Below are positions 12,605-25,870 of a DNA stretch of 64,000 bases, one piece after another (positions within the stretch are counted from its first letter, which is position 1; every line of letters begins with the position of its first letter). The position numbers and the translations under genes are program-made. This DNA is from Antedon mediterranea. Its lineage: Eukaryota > Echinodermata > Crinoidea > Comatulida > Antedonidae. Under the pieces are notes generated by a model. That model searched no databases and had not been told where the DNA came from. It saw only the letters and a list, made by a program, of their open reading frames with translations. Where the stretch lies: assembly GCF_964355755.1 (NCBI RefSeq), contig NC_092676.1, positions 22,674,288 to 22,738,287 of the forward strand, given 5' to 3'.

Positions 12605-13849
12605 CTAAGCGATTCCACTGTCAATGCTTTTTTGTGTAAGTGTCGATTCGGATTCAGTAAGTTTTTTGTGTCCTTTAACGACGGTTTGAGTTGTAGTGAA
12701 GTTTTTGTCAACAAGGTCTAAAGTTTCGGTCACGATAGCAGAATCATCGGACATATCATCAATTGACTTACGTCTACTGCTCCCTGGTTTACTATTATCA
12801 ATGTTAATATTATCATTTTCATCGCAATTGTTAAGTTCTTTATATTCTCCACATATATGTGACTTGTCTTCCTCATTTATGAAATCGCTATCTATTTTTT
12901 TTTTTTCACTTTTTACGCTGAACATTCTCACTAAGTCGCGGACACTACTTGCTCTACGTTCAAGTTTTTCTTTTTCTGGTTTTTCCTCTATGTATGATTT
13001 AGTAAGCGGCTTAATGTTAACATTATTCTTGGAACTCTGTCTACGTATTACATTGTCATTAATATTTTTCACATTAATAGCGTTCATGTTGTGGGTATCT
13101 CTTATGGCAAGATTCTTCTGTGTTTTGTTATCTGTTTCAATATTTTGCAGATGTATTCTATCTTGTATATTTTGTCGTGTACTTATGGAAATATCAGGTA
13201 AATACATGGCGTTTTGGTGAACTCTAGTACCAATCCTTGATTTTGGATTCACGATTAGGCTATCATCTACTTGTACTGGATTTTTACGATGAAGATTCAT
13301 GTTAGAATCTACTAGTGAGTTGTAAGGAGTATCTTTCATGTCGCAAGTATCATCAAAGTCGTTTAATGTTGCTTCTAAGAAATCTAATGTACTTTGTTCC
13401 TCTTTTGTTAATTGGTAGAGCCTGTGGTTTGATTCTTCAACAACTTTTGCCGCTGCTTTTCGCTCGGTTGTTTTCTTAGTGATAACACCCGCAACTTGTT
13501 TTCGCAAACTCTGCATTGTTTCTTGCAATTCAATTGTACGAAGCTCTTGAGCGGTCTCTGCTGCCGGCAACAGACTTGCCGGTTTTTCCTGACTCATATC
13601 TCTGAAACGTTCAGTAGGCACGTAATCACGTCCGTAAAAATGCCAGAATGGGTGTACGTCAACCGAATTCTGCAAATGAGACGGTGGACCGTGATATGAC
13701 ATTTCATTAGGTTGGTCTATAACACCGCTTTTTATGATGTAATCCATCGGTGTTTGCAACGTCTGACGGAAATAGCCGTTAGATTCTTCGTTATGAAGGG
13801 CACGCTCTGGCATCGTCAGATCCTCAGACCTGGAGTAAGCACAACCCAT
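12605..13849 (-). CDS. Unrecognised 414-residue protein with N-terminal MGC lipid-anchor signal
   Basis: The frame runs uninterrupted from ATG at 13847-13849 to a stop at 12605. The protein starts MGCAYSR: Gly2 fits N-myristoylation and Cys3 fits palmitoylation, as in Src-family kinases and BAALC, so membrane anchoring is likely (inference). Residues about 97-160 are rich in Glu, Gln, Lys and Leu and could form a coiled coil. The rest is polar, Asn/Asp/Ser-rich and probably disordered. Three basophilic kinase-type sites are visible: RRQS at 269, RRAS at 298 and RRKS at 359. The C-terminus is TQKSIDSGIA. All coding sequence is in one exon; an acceptor-like TAACTGTCAG just upstream of the ATG suggests a 5' UTR intron. 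I do not recognise the family. The long intact frame and ordinary composition make it a real gene; a damaged fragment lies near 10286. Confidence 0.85.
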   Translation of the reverse strand: MGCAYSRSEDLTMPERALHNEESNGYFRQTLQTPMDYIIKSGVIDQPNEMSYHGPPSHLQNSVDVHPFWHFYGRDYVPTERFRDMSQEKPASLLPAAETAQELRTIELQETMQSLRKQVAGVITKKTTERKAAAKVVEESNHRLYQLTKEEQSTLDFLEATLNDFDDTCDMKDTPYNSLVDSNMNLHRKNPVQVDDSLIVNPKSRIGTRVHQNAMYLPDISISTRQNIQDRIHLQNIETDNKTQKNLAIRDTHNMNAINVKNINDNVIRRQSSKNNVNIKPLTKSYIEEKPEKEKLERRASSVRDLVRMFSVKSEKKKIDSDFINEEDKSHICGEYKELNNCDENDNINIDNSKPGSSRRKSIDDMSDDSAIVTETLDLVDKNFTTTQTVVKGHKKLTESESTLTQKSIDSGIA

Positions 13850-15372
13850 AATGTAGCTACCTCCTCACTGACAGTTAGAACATCTCTAAATAAAGTAAAA
13901 AATAAATATATTCATTAAAACCTGAATTTTTTTCTAGATGTTTATGATTTATTTTTTATGATTTTTATTTTGTGTTAAAGAAATGATTAAAAATAAGGAT
14001 GCCTAAATGTGATTTCTATCCACAAATTATTGTGCAACCATTGAGTCTAGTTATTCTGGTAAATTTCATGTTCCCCCTGCCCCGTTCATAAACAAAGGGA
14101 AACTCATATAATAATATACAATTCTGTACACATCTTTCAGTCTATGGTAAAACATCTGTCAAATCAAATCTAAATTTCAATACTTTTTATTGAAAAATTA
14201 TATAGTTGAATTAATATTTTCAATATATCAGTGGATGTCATATTTTAAAAACAAATCTTAAAAAAAAAAAAATAAATATCAAAATTTAAAATATTTAATA
14301 ATAATTATGTTATGATAGTCATATATTAAACATTATGAATGTTAAGCCATACTTTTTCTTAATTCAACTAATGCAACTTTAGCAATATCCAGGGTTATAA
14401 TAACCATGACAAAGGGTTAAAATAATTGACATCCAGGGGCTTAATAAATCATATATAATGTTACATGATGATTTTATTAGTTATACCATAATAATACACT
14501 TATTTCAAGAGAAAAACAATTTAAATAGATTTCATAAATTTTCTTAAATAAAGTAATTATCTGAGGTAGCAAAACGGTTTATTTATCTATTAATATTATT
14601 ACATATAAAAACATACAGAAATATTAAAAAAATCTCTTTTTTTTAATCTCCTTTTCCTCCATTTAACTCATACATTCATACCGACATTCTTACATTTTGA
14701 TTTTAGCCTTTGTTTCCTTTTCTTTAAAAAAATAAATATAATGAAAAAAACAAAAGGAAACAAAAGGCAGGAAGGAAATCATACATGATTGGTCAAACAG
14801 ATATGCAGAAAACAAACCTATCTAGAAATGACCCTACAACAAAATACAAAGACATGGTAACATTTTGTTGATTGTAAATATAGGAGAAAAACAAAAAGTT
14901 CTACTGCAGTATTATAAGAGAAAAAAGTTATACTAATAATATTAATATATATGCAACATCTCATTCAACTGTAATCACATATTGATATTGGTTGCAATTT
15001 AACGTGCGTTGTATCCTAGTTGTGAGGGTGTTGTTGCACACACTCCTCCCTTCACCACGTTAACAAAAATCTTAGCCGACACTATGTAGCTTTAACTTGT
15101 AGGTCTGGCAATTAGGTGTTACGTCATGCCATAAATAATGACTAACATTTTGTCCACCGGCCTTCTCACTGCCTCTTATTTTAATACTGCTAGATACACC
15201 ATTCCAATTGGTGTTGTAATTTCAAATGTTGTTAGGTTCAAGAGATCTACTTAAATGTATTGGTTCAGTAAACATCCCCACTTTAGGAAAAAAAATAACA
15301 GCAGGCTCTACACCAAATAATGTTTGATCTCAACATTCTTATTTCAAGTATACACAGAACACTAGAGACTAT

Positions 15373-16006
15373 GGGTATGTTCAGACTCACGGATTTACGG
15401 TGGAGTTAGCTACGCAAGGCGTACGGTAATCTGTGGCGTTAAAAGCCAAGGTGTTCAGATACAACGACCAACATTCCAATGCCTTGCGTTTAAAACACTC
15501 TGATCAGGTCAAAGCAGTTAGAACTATATGTATACATTCATGACAATTACATTGTTTTTTGTTTTTTTTATTTATATAATGTTTACCTTCAAATATACTG
15601 ATTTGTTCTTACTACAAAATAATTTAAAACGTAATTGTTACACGGACAATTATCTGATTAATAGATTTAATTTATGAACATATCATATCACTGACGCCAA
15701 CTTTACTGTTCTTTAAAATCTGAACCTGAAAATACATTTGACATAGCTATTTGGCTGTCGTATCATAGGGTACGGGTATGTAGTTGCTGTCTGCTAATCG
15801 TGGTCGTGTATTTTCATTGGTTAAGGTTAAAATCACTGATGCATCACTGGATTAGCGTTATGAAATCTACCCTCTCCCGCTAGAGTTATTAACGCCACTG
15901 GCGCGGAGTAACAGCTCCCTAACGCTAATCCGCGGCATGGTTCAGACACAAAAATATGTACGCCGCTTACATAACTCCACCGTAACTCCGTGAGTCTGAA
16001 CATACT
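15373..16006. mobile_element. Terminal-inverted-repeat element of about 630 bp (MITE-like)
   Basis: The left end reads GTATGTTCAGACTCACGG and the right end is its reverse complement, followed inward on both sides by TTACGGTGGAGTTA with one or two mismatches, giving an inverted repeat of roughly 35-40 bases. No transposase-like ORF lies between, so it is non-autonomous. CTATG flanks both outer ends, which could be a short target-site duplication, but the exact boundary is unclear and no superfamily is assigned. Confidence 0.7.
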
Positions 16007-16730
16007 CTATGTCACAGAATAAATCTCCTCTATTTGTAAACCATTTTAAAACGAATGTCTGTCATCTGGTAACAAATTTCACACAGAACAACAGTTACTG
16101 TATTTGAAAGAAATTTATACAAAATACACTTTATACTTCATTTGGCTTGTTTAATAAGATTTGAATATTGTAACTTGCCTTGGAGGCAAGTAAATCAAAC
16201 TTACTGGATTCTTTTGAAGTTTTTAGTTAACATGATCCAAAAAAAATAAAAAATTTTCTGTAAAATAAATAAATCAAAGTAATTTGATCATGCAAAATTC
16301 AGGTTTTCAAACTTGGTATTTTAATACTTAGGTTCATGTACTTAAATACACTTCTAGACATTTAAAAAATGCAATGCAAAATATAGAACAAAATGTTAGC
16401 TTTTAAGTTCAGCATTTCATTTTTTGGCCTTGGGTTTGCCCTTGCATATAACAACATACCTCCCCTCACCCACCACGTCCTGTGTTCCCTCTGGAATGAA
16501 GTATCAATAACTGTCACTAACTACAATCATAGACAAACAACCTAAATCAAAGAAATAAATACTCCATACACATTACACAATAAAATGCAAAAATTATTTA
16601 CTTAAATATAAAATTGTATCTTTCTGTCCTTGAAAACTTGGTCAATCTATTTGAAAATAGGCCAACATCTTTGCTCTAACTTAGACTTAGTTTTTATTTA
16701 TGAAAATAAAGATGTTCAATCATACTTACC

Positions 16731-17824
16731 TTAATGAAAGTAATGTGATAAAAAGTTACTTCTATATAGGCCTTTTCACACAGAACTTCGGCAATATTGC
16801 GGTAAGCAAGCCGGCGTTATTGCCGGTCTAAACCCATTCACACAGAAGGTAATATTACGGTAATTTTACCGTCTTCTGTGTGAAAGGCCACAGTGGAAAG
16901 GCGCAATATTTAAAGATTACTGTCTTCATAAAATAGAGGTCGCACTTTTTGAGAAAAGAAAATGGCGGGCACCTGCACAAAACATGCCATGCGCGCACAT
17001 GTTTGCTGATGTTGTTTTGTGTGTCCGTCGTTTAGTTTTTTTATTTACGATGCATAAAATCTATATTTTTGCCCAACACCACTCCGTGCTAATAACTGCC
17101 CGATCGTGATGGCCATTCTACAGAAACAAAATCTATTAGGCCTACAAATAGACGCGAATTTAATTATCAGAAGCTGTTATGAGCTAGCACCGGGAGCGCG
17201 CACCGGAGGATGTTCCTGCTAGAACTATGCTAACTAGGGCCTAGGCTTACGTACGTTACAGCAAGTATAATCTTTGGACCAACATCTGTTATATTTTTAT
17301 TATTATTGGCCGTATTCTTCCATTGTATTATTTACAAACTAACCTAAAAATATATAATATAATGGATATAATCTAATAATTTGGCCTAAAGTAATTGCCA
17401 CAGTCTTTCTCAATCAAGGAAAATGTCCCCAATTTATCCTCTTTGCCTTGCTTCACTGCGTAAGCAGGCGTTATATCGTGGACTCTTTCACACAGATCAG
17501 GCTTACGACCGTGACGGTAATATTACCGCAATTTTACTAGGTCCAGAGGCGGTCTAACGGAAGCCGGCATTAAGGGGTTTTTACCCTTTCACACATAAGC
17601 CGGCGTTCGCGAATTACCGCAATATTACCGTCTTACAGCTCTGTGTGAAAGGGGCTTATGATCCAATATAGTGTCAAGTTTGTAAGATGATATCGGTACT
17701 TACATTTCCAGAGAACTTGACGTTTCGCCTACTAACAGCAAGGCATAATCATAAGTGAATACGTTCTGGTGACGTAGCGGTGACGTTACGGTGATAGAAG
17801 TAACTTTTTATCACATTACATTAA
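16731..17824. mobile_element. Nested inverted-repeat structure with two TTCACACAG elements inside
   Basis: The outer arms 16731-16766 and 17793-17824 are inverted copies of each other (core AATGTGATAAAAAGTTACTT). Inside lie two smaller elements bounded by TTTCACACAG-type inverted ends: one complete at about 16768-16889 and a second at about 17478-17655. Both are rich in the motif ACGGTAATATTACCG. About 590 bases of unrelated sequence separate them. No coding sequence is seen. Two related MITE copies within or beside an older inverted-repeat element is the simplest interpretation. Confidence 0.65.
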
Positions 17825-18909
17825 CAGATCCAAATGAACTTATTTAATAATCTTAATGAAAGTAGTAGTAAAATCAACACAACAATATCTTTCCAAATTC
17901 AAATTGTTTATACTGCATTATACAACTTAGTAATATCCTTATCATTCTACAATGAGTATATTTATTATAAGACCTTTATTAACTACATTCTCTTGGTACC
18001 ACTTATTGCTATGGTAACATATCAAAGGTTAGAAAACAAAGATTTTCCAGAGAAGACCTTTAGCCTGTGACATCATTCACAAAATAAAAACATACTTGTC
18101 TACATGGTTATAAGTTCAATAACTTTTCATACATAAAGACTATAAATTTTCACTTTTATATTTCTGGGGAAATGCAAGTGAATTGGACTGAAATAAAAGG
18201 ACTGTGTTTACAAAAATTGTTAAACCTGCTGAACATGCTGCTACCAGTGGCAAGAACATGTTGAATGTCAGTTATTCATGAAAACTGCAAAAAAACTGCA
18301 AAACTTGCATGATTCGCTATTTTTTTTTGTATGTGAAAGGTCGCAAATGATTGGTGTGCACCCTTAAAATTGAAATTTAAATGCATGTTAAAAAGGTGTG
18401 AGTAACACTACTTCAGATGCTATACTGCAGTTAGTAGTGTCTGGAAAAAGCCCAAATTATGTTCTGAACTACTCTATAACATATAGTAGTTAAAATATTG
18501 TTGAAATTAAATTAGTAATTTTCCAGGAAAATGTTAAATTCACCATTATAATATAAATTATAATTGATGCATAACAGTAATATGTAAAATCGGTCATATA
18601 GGACTGTTAACATATCCTTATACTAATAGTAGCTTACTTAAAGCACTACACAGTGATACAAAATAAGTGTTTTACTTTACAAACTTAGCACAGACTTGTC
18701 AAGTTTCAAGATAAACATTTCAAAGTTTACAGTATAAACACAAAACTGTGTAATAAAGATGAGTTAAGTAAAACATGTCAAGCTAATCTTAAGATAAAAG
18801 GGATGACAGTAATTGTAACAGAATAATTGTAGAATAGATTGGCAGCTACCAAATTACCATCCAATTATTATAGTTCTCAGTACGGTACTGATGTCTCTAT
18901 GACAAATTT

Positions 18910-19136
18910 AGTGGTGGCACCAGAAGGGCCTTCGTTGGGGAGAGCCGACCTCCGTCGGGTGGACTTACCATGGTTGTTGGGGAGAAATATTTCCTATTAA
19001 AAGTAAAACAATACCCTACTGAGTGCCTATTCAAGAATTTTCATAAAGCATCAGGCTACACTTAAATGTCAGTTGCAGAAAATGGATGTGCTTCACATGC
19101 ATGGCCCTCCGTCAGGCAAATTCTGGCGCCACCACT
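18910..19136. mobile_element. Short hAT-like MITE
   Basis: Left end AGTGGTGGCACCAGAA and right end TTCTGGCGCCACCACT are inverted copies with one mismatch, about 227 bases apart. Flanks are similar but not identical (GACAAATTT left, GACAATTTG right), which would fit a degraded 8-base target duplication. Interior words such as CGTTGGGGAG and CCGTCGGG resemble those inside the larger hAT-like element at 35.1-36.9 kb. It is non-autonomous. Confidence 0.6.
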
Positions 19137-21619
19137 GGACAATTTGTTTTTTTAATACAGCATCTTCCACATGTGATTCCTGTATCATGGATGGTTAATA
19201 ATTGGGTTAGCGTCTATAATACAATTGTTTCACACATGGTGCTGTATCATATATTTTGCCTGATAAAGGACCAAGAAATGAAAATGCTTGGTTTTCTTAA
19301 CAATTAATTATTGTTGAAAGAAACCAATTAACTTTAGACTTTTGAACAGATGGTAAAGAATTTGTAAAATATTACACATGACAATTATTGTGGTTGTATC
19401 TTGATTACTATTATTTGTTTCCTAAGGGAAAAACAAAAAACCTCCAAAAAACCAAAGGAAATAAGTCGTATATTGTGGGTTTTTTCCCTCCATCATTGTT
19501 CCTTTAAATAAATGAAGAGGGAAATATTTCTGAAAAAAAAAACACCCGAAAACAAAGGAAATAAGTTATCTATTTGTATCTAGTTATATTATGTATTTTG
19601 CAAGATATGGATGCAATGACAATATGTTCAAATATAAATAATATTTAAATCTTTTTTTAAAGCCAGACTTTCTTTTTCTAATTGATCTTAAGCACACAGT
19701 ACCTGTGAGAATTACTGTAAATAGATTGGTCTAAACAATTATTTAAAGAAATGTGATATAATTGAAGTTGGCGGTGATGTTTAGATAAAAGGTTAATCTT
19801 GTCTCAAGTCTTAATTGTTATTGGAATTAAAATAAGAATTAGTTTTCATATTTAAATGTTTTTTTTATGGATTAATTAACATAAAATTAACACAAAATTA
19901 CTATTTTACTATAAAATAAATTGATACTGTAGGAGGTTGGTAGAAAAATAATTTCAAAGCAGATCTATGGTATAAAGCCTGAAACTGAACAAACTGAACC
20001 CAATTTTCAATCCGGTGGCTGGATAAAATATGTGAAAAATTGTTTACCTCATTCTAGATTCCTAACAAATTGTAAAAATCGAAAAACGTAAAATAACCTG
20101 GCTCAATGTAAACGTAGCTGTACAGTACTTTTTTTTCTGGGTGGATTATTGGACAAACTAAAATCTACTGCAGTAATTAATCAATGGGTGTGGCCTGTCA
20201 AAAAGTGGTCAGATTGAAACCACAGGCTACTTGGTGGGTACATCCCAGTGCATAGTACATGGTACGTATATCAAATTTAAATAACAATAAAAAATATTCA
20301 GGTTTTGTTAATATACAGTATATTGCTTCTTTTCTGTAATAAATAGCTATTATACTGTAGTTACTGTAAATCCATGACAGTACAAATCCTTTTCTTTTAT
20401 TATCTTTTATTTTAAAAGTACTGCACTAGGAATGTCATGGGAAATTTACAAGTACATCATATCCTTTTTAACAATGAGCATATTGAGATCTATTTTATTT
20501 ATGACTGAAACTTTAAAGTCAAAGAGAAAAAACAACAAATGAATCAATTGTTTACACTATAGGTTTGTCATTTCATTCAAGGTAAAAACAACCACAACTA
20601 TTTGATAGAAATGCACAGAGCATGTGAAAAAAATATTAAAGTATATGAAATTCCTTTGCATTGATGGACCAAAAGAATAGGATATTTAGGCATAATTAGC
20701 AATAAGAATAGCCTATTCATTCCTGAACTACTGAGGCAAAATTTTAGTTTATCTTTATGAATTTGAATCTTAGCAGGCCTACAGAAAATATGCATATGAA
20801 ATGGATTTTTTGTTTTTATGAAATGACCCTATTGTTTAGCCTTTACACTATTTAATTACACACAAGATTATAATTAAACCATAAAATTAATTTTCTAGCA
20901 ATTATAAATAAAAAAAAAATGTGTTTTTATAAAACATTTTGTGGCGTCACTAACTATTTGAAGTAGCCTATAATTTTGTATAAATTGCTTTTTATTAAAT
21001 TTATTAAAAACAATGTATATAATATACAGTAACGTATAAATTATAATATTAAATAAAGGCTATGGAATTGAAATCATTACCCCAGGCTATTTAACTGTTA
21101 TATTATAATTCATATGTTATAATAATTCTAAAATAAAGTTCATTTTCAGGTCATTTAAGCAACATTGTATTAATTATTAATCATTTTTATTGAATGTTTT
21201 TTTTCTATTACTTTTATATTGACTGACATGATTTGTAAAATTGAATAATAAAGTGTTCGGAACCATCATGAAATCCTTATCAAGATCAAATAAATAAAAA
21301 ATAATGTTTTGCACAGAGAAGAGGAAATTCAATTCAATAATTAACAAATTTTCAGAAATGTGCCCGAAAGAATTGTAAATTTAAATTTATATTTGTTGGT
21401 TTGTCTTTATGATGATTACTCATGATTAAATATAAATAGAATTTTACTATACTACAGTAATTATCAATGTATATTTTATATATTCTGGTCTGTGTTTTAA
21501 TAGATAGAGTATAATTATGTCTGTGCATAGGGCAATAAAAGAGCGAGAATTCAATTGTTTAACCATTGGACATGAATAACATTTAAGAAATTTGGAATAT
21601 TCACATAATAATGTTCTGA

Positions 21620-22590
21620 CCTGCACATGAATGCATTAGGGACAATATACATGAGCATGTTCTATCCTTGTACTTGAATACAATTTTTAATTTAATTTTA
21701 AAAGTATTTTTGTATTCCTAGAAACCTAATGAAGGGGACACTTAATAATAGGGGTGTCCCCTGAATTGGCTGTAGTTTTAAAACAATTGCACATATAAGA
21801 GAGTCGGAATGTTATAACTTGCGCATGAATACATTATACTGTACATTAGTATGTTGTAGAAGAATGAGATATAGAGATATAAGATATTCTTAATGTTATA
21901 GCCAACATTGTTGCTTGTTGAAGAATGAAGGTCTTACAATGTTATTGCACATGAATACATAAGAGGCTGTGAGTATGTTGCTGAAGAACGAACATGAATA
22001 ATGTTATAACATTTGCATGAATACATTAGGGGCTGAACGCGAGATATTTTGAATAATGTTATTCCCTTCGCATGAATACATTAGCGGATGTACGTTATGT
22101 GTTGTAGTTTGTGGAGAAATATGAAGGAGCATATCACGTGATACCGGTAGGCTGAATGCCAAACCCTAGTGCATGAATACATTTGACTGCTTTTGGTACT
22201 CTTTATACAGATTTGACCTGCAAGTGAATACATTAGGGGCTGTACACGACTTTGTTGTGGCTAGTTTGTAGACAAACGCGAATGCTTGTAGACAAATTCT
22301 CTGCTTTACATTTCATACATGATTACATTAAGGAAACATAAGAATGTTGCGTATAATTTATTATTTGGCTTGTGCATGAATATATAATGAGTATAACATA
22401 AGTTAATTCTCAATAAAGTTATGAATACATTAGGGAAACTTAAGAATGTTCCTCATAATTTATTGGTTGCCTCATGTATGAATATATAATGAGGATAACA
22501 TAACTATGTTCACGGTAATGTTTTAATACTATGTACTTGGTATGTTCTAAAAAATTGTCTATGATTCATGAATCACATTAGCAGGCAGTG
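21620..22590. repeat. Decayed tandem repeat with core GCATGAATACATTAGG
   Basis: About twelve degenerate copies of a core close to GCATGAATACATTAGGGGC occur near 21623, 21821, 21947, 22014, 22068, 22170, 22220, 22310, 22373, 22421, 22473 and 22566, all in the same orientation and spaced about 50-200 bases. The right part contains a clearer tandem duplication of about 101 bases (22331 onward against 22432 onward). No ORF runs through it. It looks like an ancient minisatellite that has diverged and gained insertions. Confidence 0.65.
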
Positions 22591-25494
22591 ACTCTTAATG
22601 TAACATCCGCTAACTATAACAGTGTAAAGAAAACAACCACGACAAACGACGTTTTTCTCATTATTTATAATTACAAATTTCCTATGTTTTGGTACATGAA
22701 AAAAAACCCAAAGTCACTGTTTCTTATTGCTCCAATTGAAACCATTCAAAACAATATGTACCTTCAATTTGGACAAAAATGTGTTGATAACGTTTTTTGC
22801 AAAGCAGCAAAAGTAAGCTATTGATACACGACCCCATACGACATGAATGTAATTTACAAAGATACTAATGTTCTTGCTGCCTTTGATGTAATAATCGTTG
22901 GGTTTTGATTACCATAGTAGCAGAAAGCTAAAAAGAAAGATTTCAAAAGATGTAATCTGTTATAGTAGTGTTGGATTAGCTTTCGTATTGGTTTCACTAT
23001 CAAATGAACAAATCACAGATACTAAAATTGACGGAATGGAACTTAGTACCTTGAACAAAAACGTATTACAAAGACAAAAAGAATGAAATAAGCAGTAGTA
23101 TCATCATCAGCATTGACATCGGAAGAAGGGTTGGGTTTGTGAGACGAATTATATGAATCCAACAAATTTATAAATTTAAGAAAACATATTTGATAACCAA
23201 ATTTTCTGCATGGTAACCAATATTTATTAGTCTATATAGTTTCTGCAATCTAGAAATCTGAAAAACAGCAAAAAGTAAAAAAAAAACAAACACAAAAACC
23301 CCTCTTTTCTTCCCTTTTTTTAAAATTTCAACATACATCTAACTACACAGCTCGTCAATTACAGTATGGGAAACAAACTCATGTACTTTCCAAACCAATC
23401 TTATGAGAAAAATCCTGGTAGTGTGATGGATCCAAGATTTAAACCAAAACCCTGGTATTGTTAATCATATCTCTATTAACTACCAAGATGAAATGCCACT
23501 AAACACGAGTACCTACGACAGGTGAAACAAGTAATGCATGTATGGAAAAATAAGGAAGTACATGCATCGCTTGCCATCCCTCAAATCCATCACCTATGAT
23601 GTATCCAACGTGCAAAGCTAATGTCGAATGTTACTAATGTTACTTGGATTATACATAATCAATACGGTATGCACCTGTGATATATAACATTCAGAACCTC
23701 TGGCAATGTGCAATAATATAATGATATAATTAAAATAATCCTACATCATTGAATGTCAAATTATAACAAAGTTAATATTAAGCAAGACCATAGCCAGAAT
23801 TGTTTACAGGTGGTTTGTTATAAGACTATAAAGGCCTATTTACCATTGTTTCCGGTGCTTGTTTCCAGCTTGAAAAGTGCACATCAGGGGTTAAAATTAG
23901 GTTCAATAGACCCCTTGAATCTCCCTGGTTATGGTCATGATTATGTGTGTAATGTCTCCCATTCTCTTAAGGATGAACAAGTTAAGTAATAGACGTCTAT
24001 GGTTTGTTTACGACACAGAAGGTATAACAAGTGTATTGATTGCTAATAATAGCTATAGAAATATTATAAGCAAAAGTTACAACAGTACTATAAACAGGTT
24101 TGGAAAATTCCAAATACATCATATATGTATTTTTTAAATTGTAACCTCTAAGTACTGTGTTATTATTTCCATGAAAGAGTGAGTCAAAAAGATATTGAAA
24201 TTGGATAAAAAATCATTTGAATTTTTATGTTGTAATCTATCTATAAATACATCTTATATCAATGATCGAAAGCATCATTACCAATAGAAACAGAAGATTA
24301 GAATAAAAATCTATATCTTCTTTAAAAATTGTACAAAATCTTAAATAAATGTAAAACTCACCGGAAAAAAAAGCAGGTTAAAATCACAATATAGCACCAG
24401 CAGACTATCAACCAACCTTTTAAAAAGCTTTGTCAAAATGAATACCATATCTAACGTTATTGTTCAGAAAATCTTGATCATACAAGACTCAGTTAACTGT
24501 TCTTTTTCTCTTCGTTCACTCAACTGGCACATAATGTATCGACACAGAATGATCAAACAAGGTTCTTTCAAGTTGAAGTTCTTTGATGAACCAGTGACCT
24601 GGGCTTAATGGAACCAACCTAGACCCTAATCATACACGGCCCCATGAGTACAATACTTTACACCCCTTAAGTCAGGATCAACATTATAGCATCTTAAATA
24701 CAACACAATGCACTACATTCACTATAATCATATTAGGGGCGGGTAAATTAACATTTTAGCACAGCTGGTTTAGAGATTTAAATAAAAAAAAGCCATATTA
24801 AAAATAGAAGTATAGTCAGCATGAGGTAGAATGAGGTCTGGAATATATGATTTTTATTTTCTTATGTTTGACTGGTTAGTTCAAAATATAATACGAAGTA
24901 CAATCATTGTCTTGATAAACTGGTAAGAAAATTGAAATCATGTGGCAACTGCTTCAGAGGTATTGTACAATCAACCGGTGTCCAAGAATGTTTTCTAGAA
25001 GTGATTCATCATGATGAGCAACCATAGAAGAATCTGATTTTGAAGAATCAGCAGCAATTGGCCAATTAGTTTTTAAGCAGGGACCAGTACGCAGCATATG
25101 AACGAGCATATTCTATAAACAACCATTATATTTGAAAATTTAAGCCATATCACAAACAATTATTCCAAAAACTGTAGGTATTTAAAAAAAAATTCATGTG
25201 ATTTTAATGTGGTTTCCACAATATTGCTTAGTAACTGTAAACTAAGGCAGACTTAAATATAAATTTTCATTGATTGTAAAAGGTGCAGGTTGTCTAAAAC
25301 TGTCAATTCCCAAAAATAAAATAGGGGATGAATTGCATGGGAACTAGGGAGAAGCCACATAGGTGAAATATGGAGAGTTAGCATGTGACGCTATAAAGAC
25401 AGAAAAAAAAAACATCTATTACTATACAGTAATTCCACATTCATTAATTTCAGCATGTCAATGATATACTGGAAATTAATTAATTTATAAATGG

Positions 25495-25870
25495 TGGGTT
25501 CGAATTGGCTTTCACTCATTCTCACTGATTTCAAAATCTTAAACATTATTATGTATTGTCCAGTATATCACTGGAAGGTGTTGAGTGTCTACTCTATGCC
25601 TGCAAGTATCACTTTGGAGATCCCGCTTCGTCAATAAAATACTGAAAGATGAGGGCGTATCAATTTGATCTTTGGTGCACAAGAATGTTAAAGATTCGCT
25701 ATCCAATCAAGTTTGAACAATACCATAAAGCGCAGTGGTCTAATGGTTCCGGGTTCAAATATTGGTTGGGGGTGACTTTTCCTCATTCTCACAGATTTCC
25801 TCATCTTTATTGTTTCAAATTAATTAATTAAATTTCCGTATATCACTGGGCAGTTTAGAATTTATTCTGT
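25495..25870 (+). repeat. Pair of SINE-like remnants
   Basis: Two diverged copies share the order: a GGTTCGAAT or GGTTCAAAT B-box-like word, then TTTTCCTCATTCTCAC-type sequence, then TATATCACTGG and a tail ending TCT(A)TGCCTG. The second copy also has GTGGTCTAATGG, which fits a tRNA A box, but A and B boxes are too close for an intact tRNA. They are best read as decayed tRNA-derived SINE fragments. Confidence 0.4.

Noticed and set aside
16417-16490. Minus-strand segment ending RYVVICKGKPKAKK and a stop, possibly joined to 16728-16766
   Set aside because: The upstream piece lies in a transposon inverted repeat, and two acceptor choices give two different open frames, so the join is not trustworthy.
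17704-17771. Minus-strand segment NVFTYDYALLVGETSSSLE before a consensus donor
   Set aside because: Its exit phase does not fit the only downstream candidates and no family was recognised.
23351-23463. Open segment after a pyrimidine-rich acceptor ending KPKPWYC and a stop
   Set aside because: A second frame is also open across part of it and no partner exon or family was found.
24438-24608. 56-codon ATG-to-stop plus-strand frame
   Set aside because: Composition looks protein-like but there is no known motif, promoter or conservation evidence; frames this long arise by chance here.
25740-25770. tRNA gene suggested by A-box and B-box words
   Set aside because: The boxes are too close and no acceptor stem or anticodon arm can be formed; better explained as a SINE remnant.
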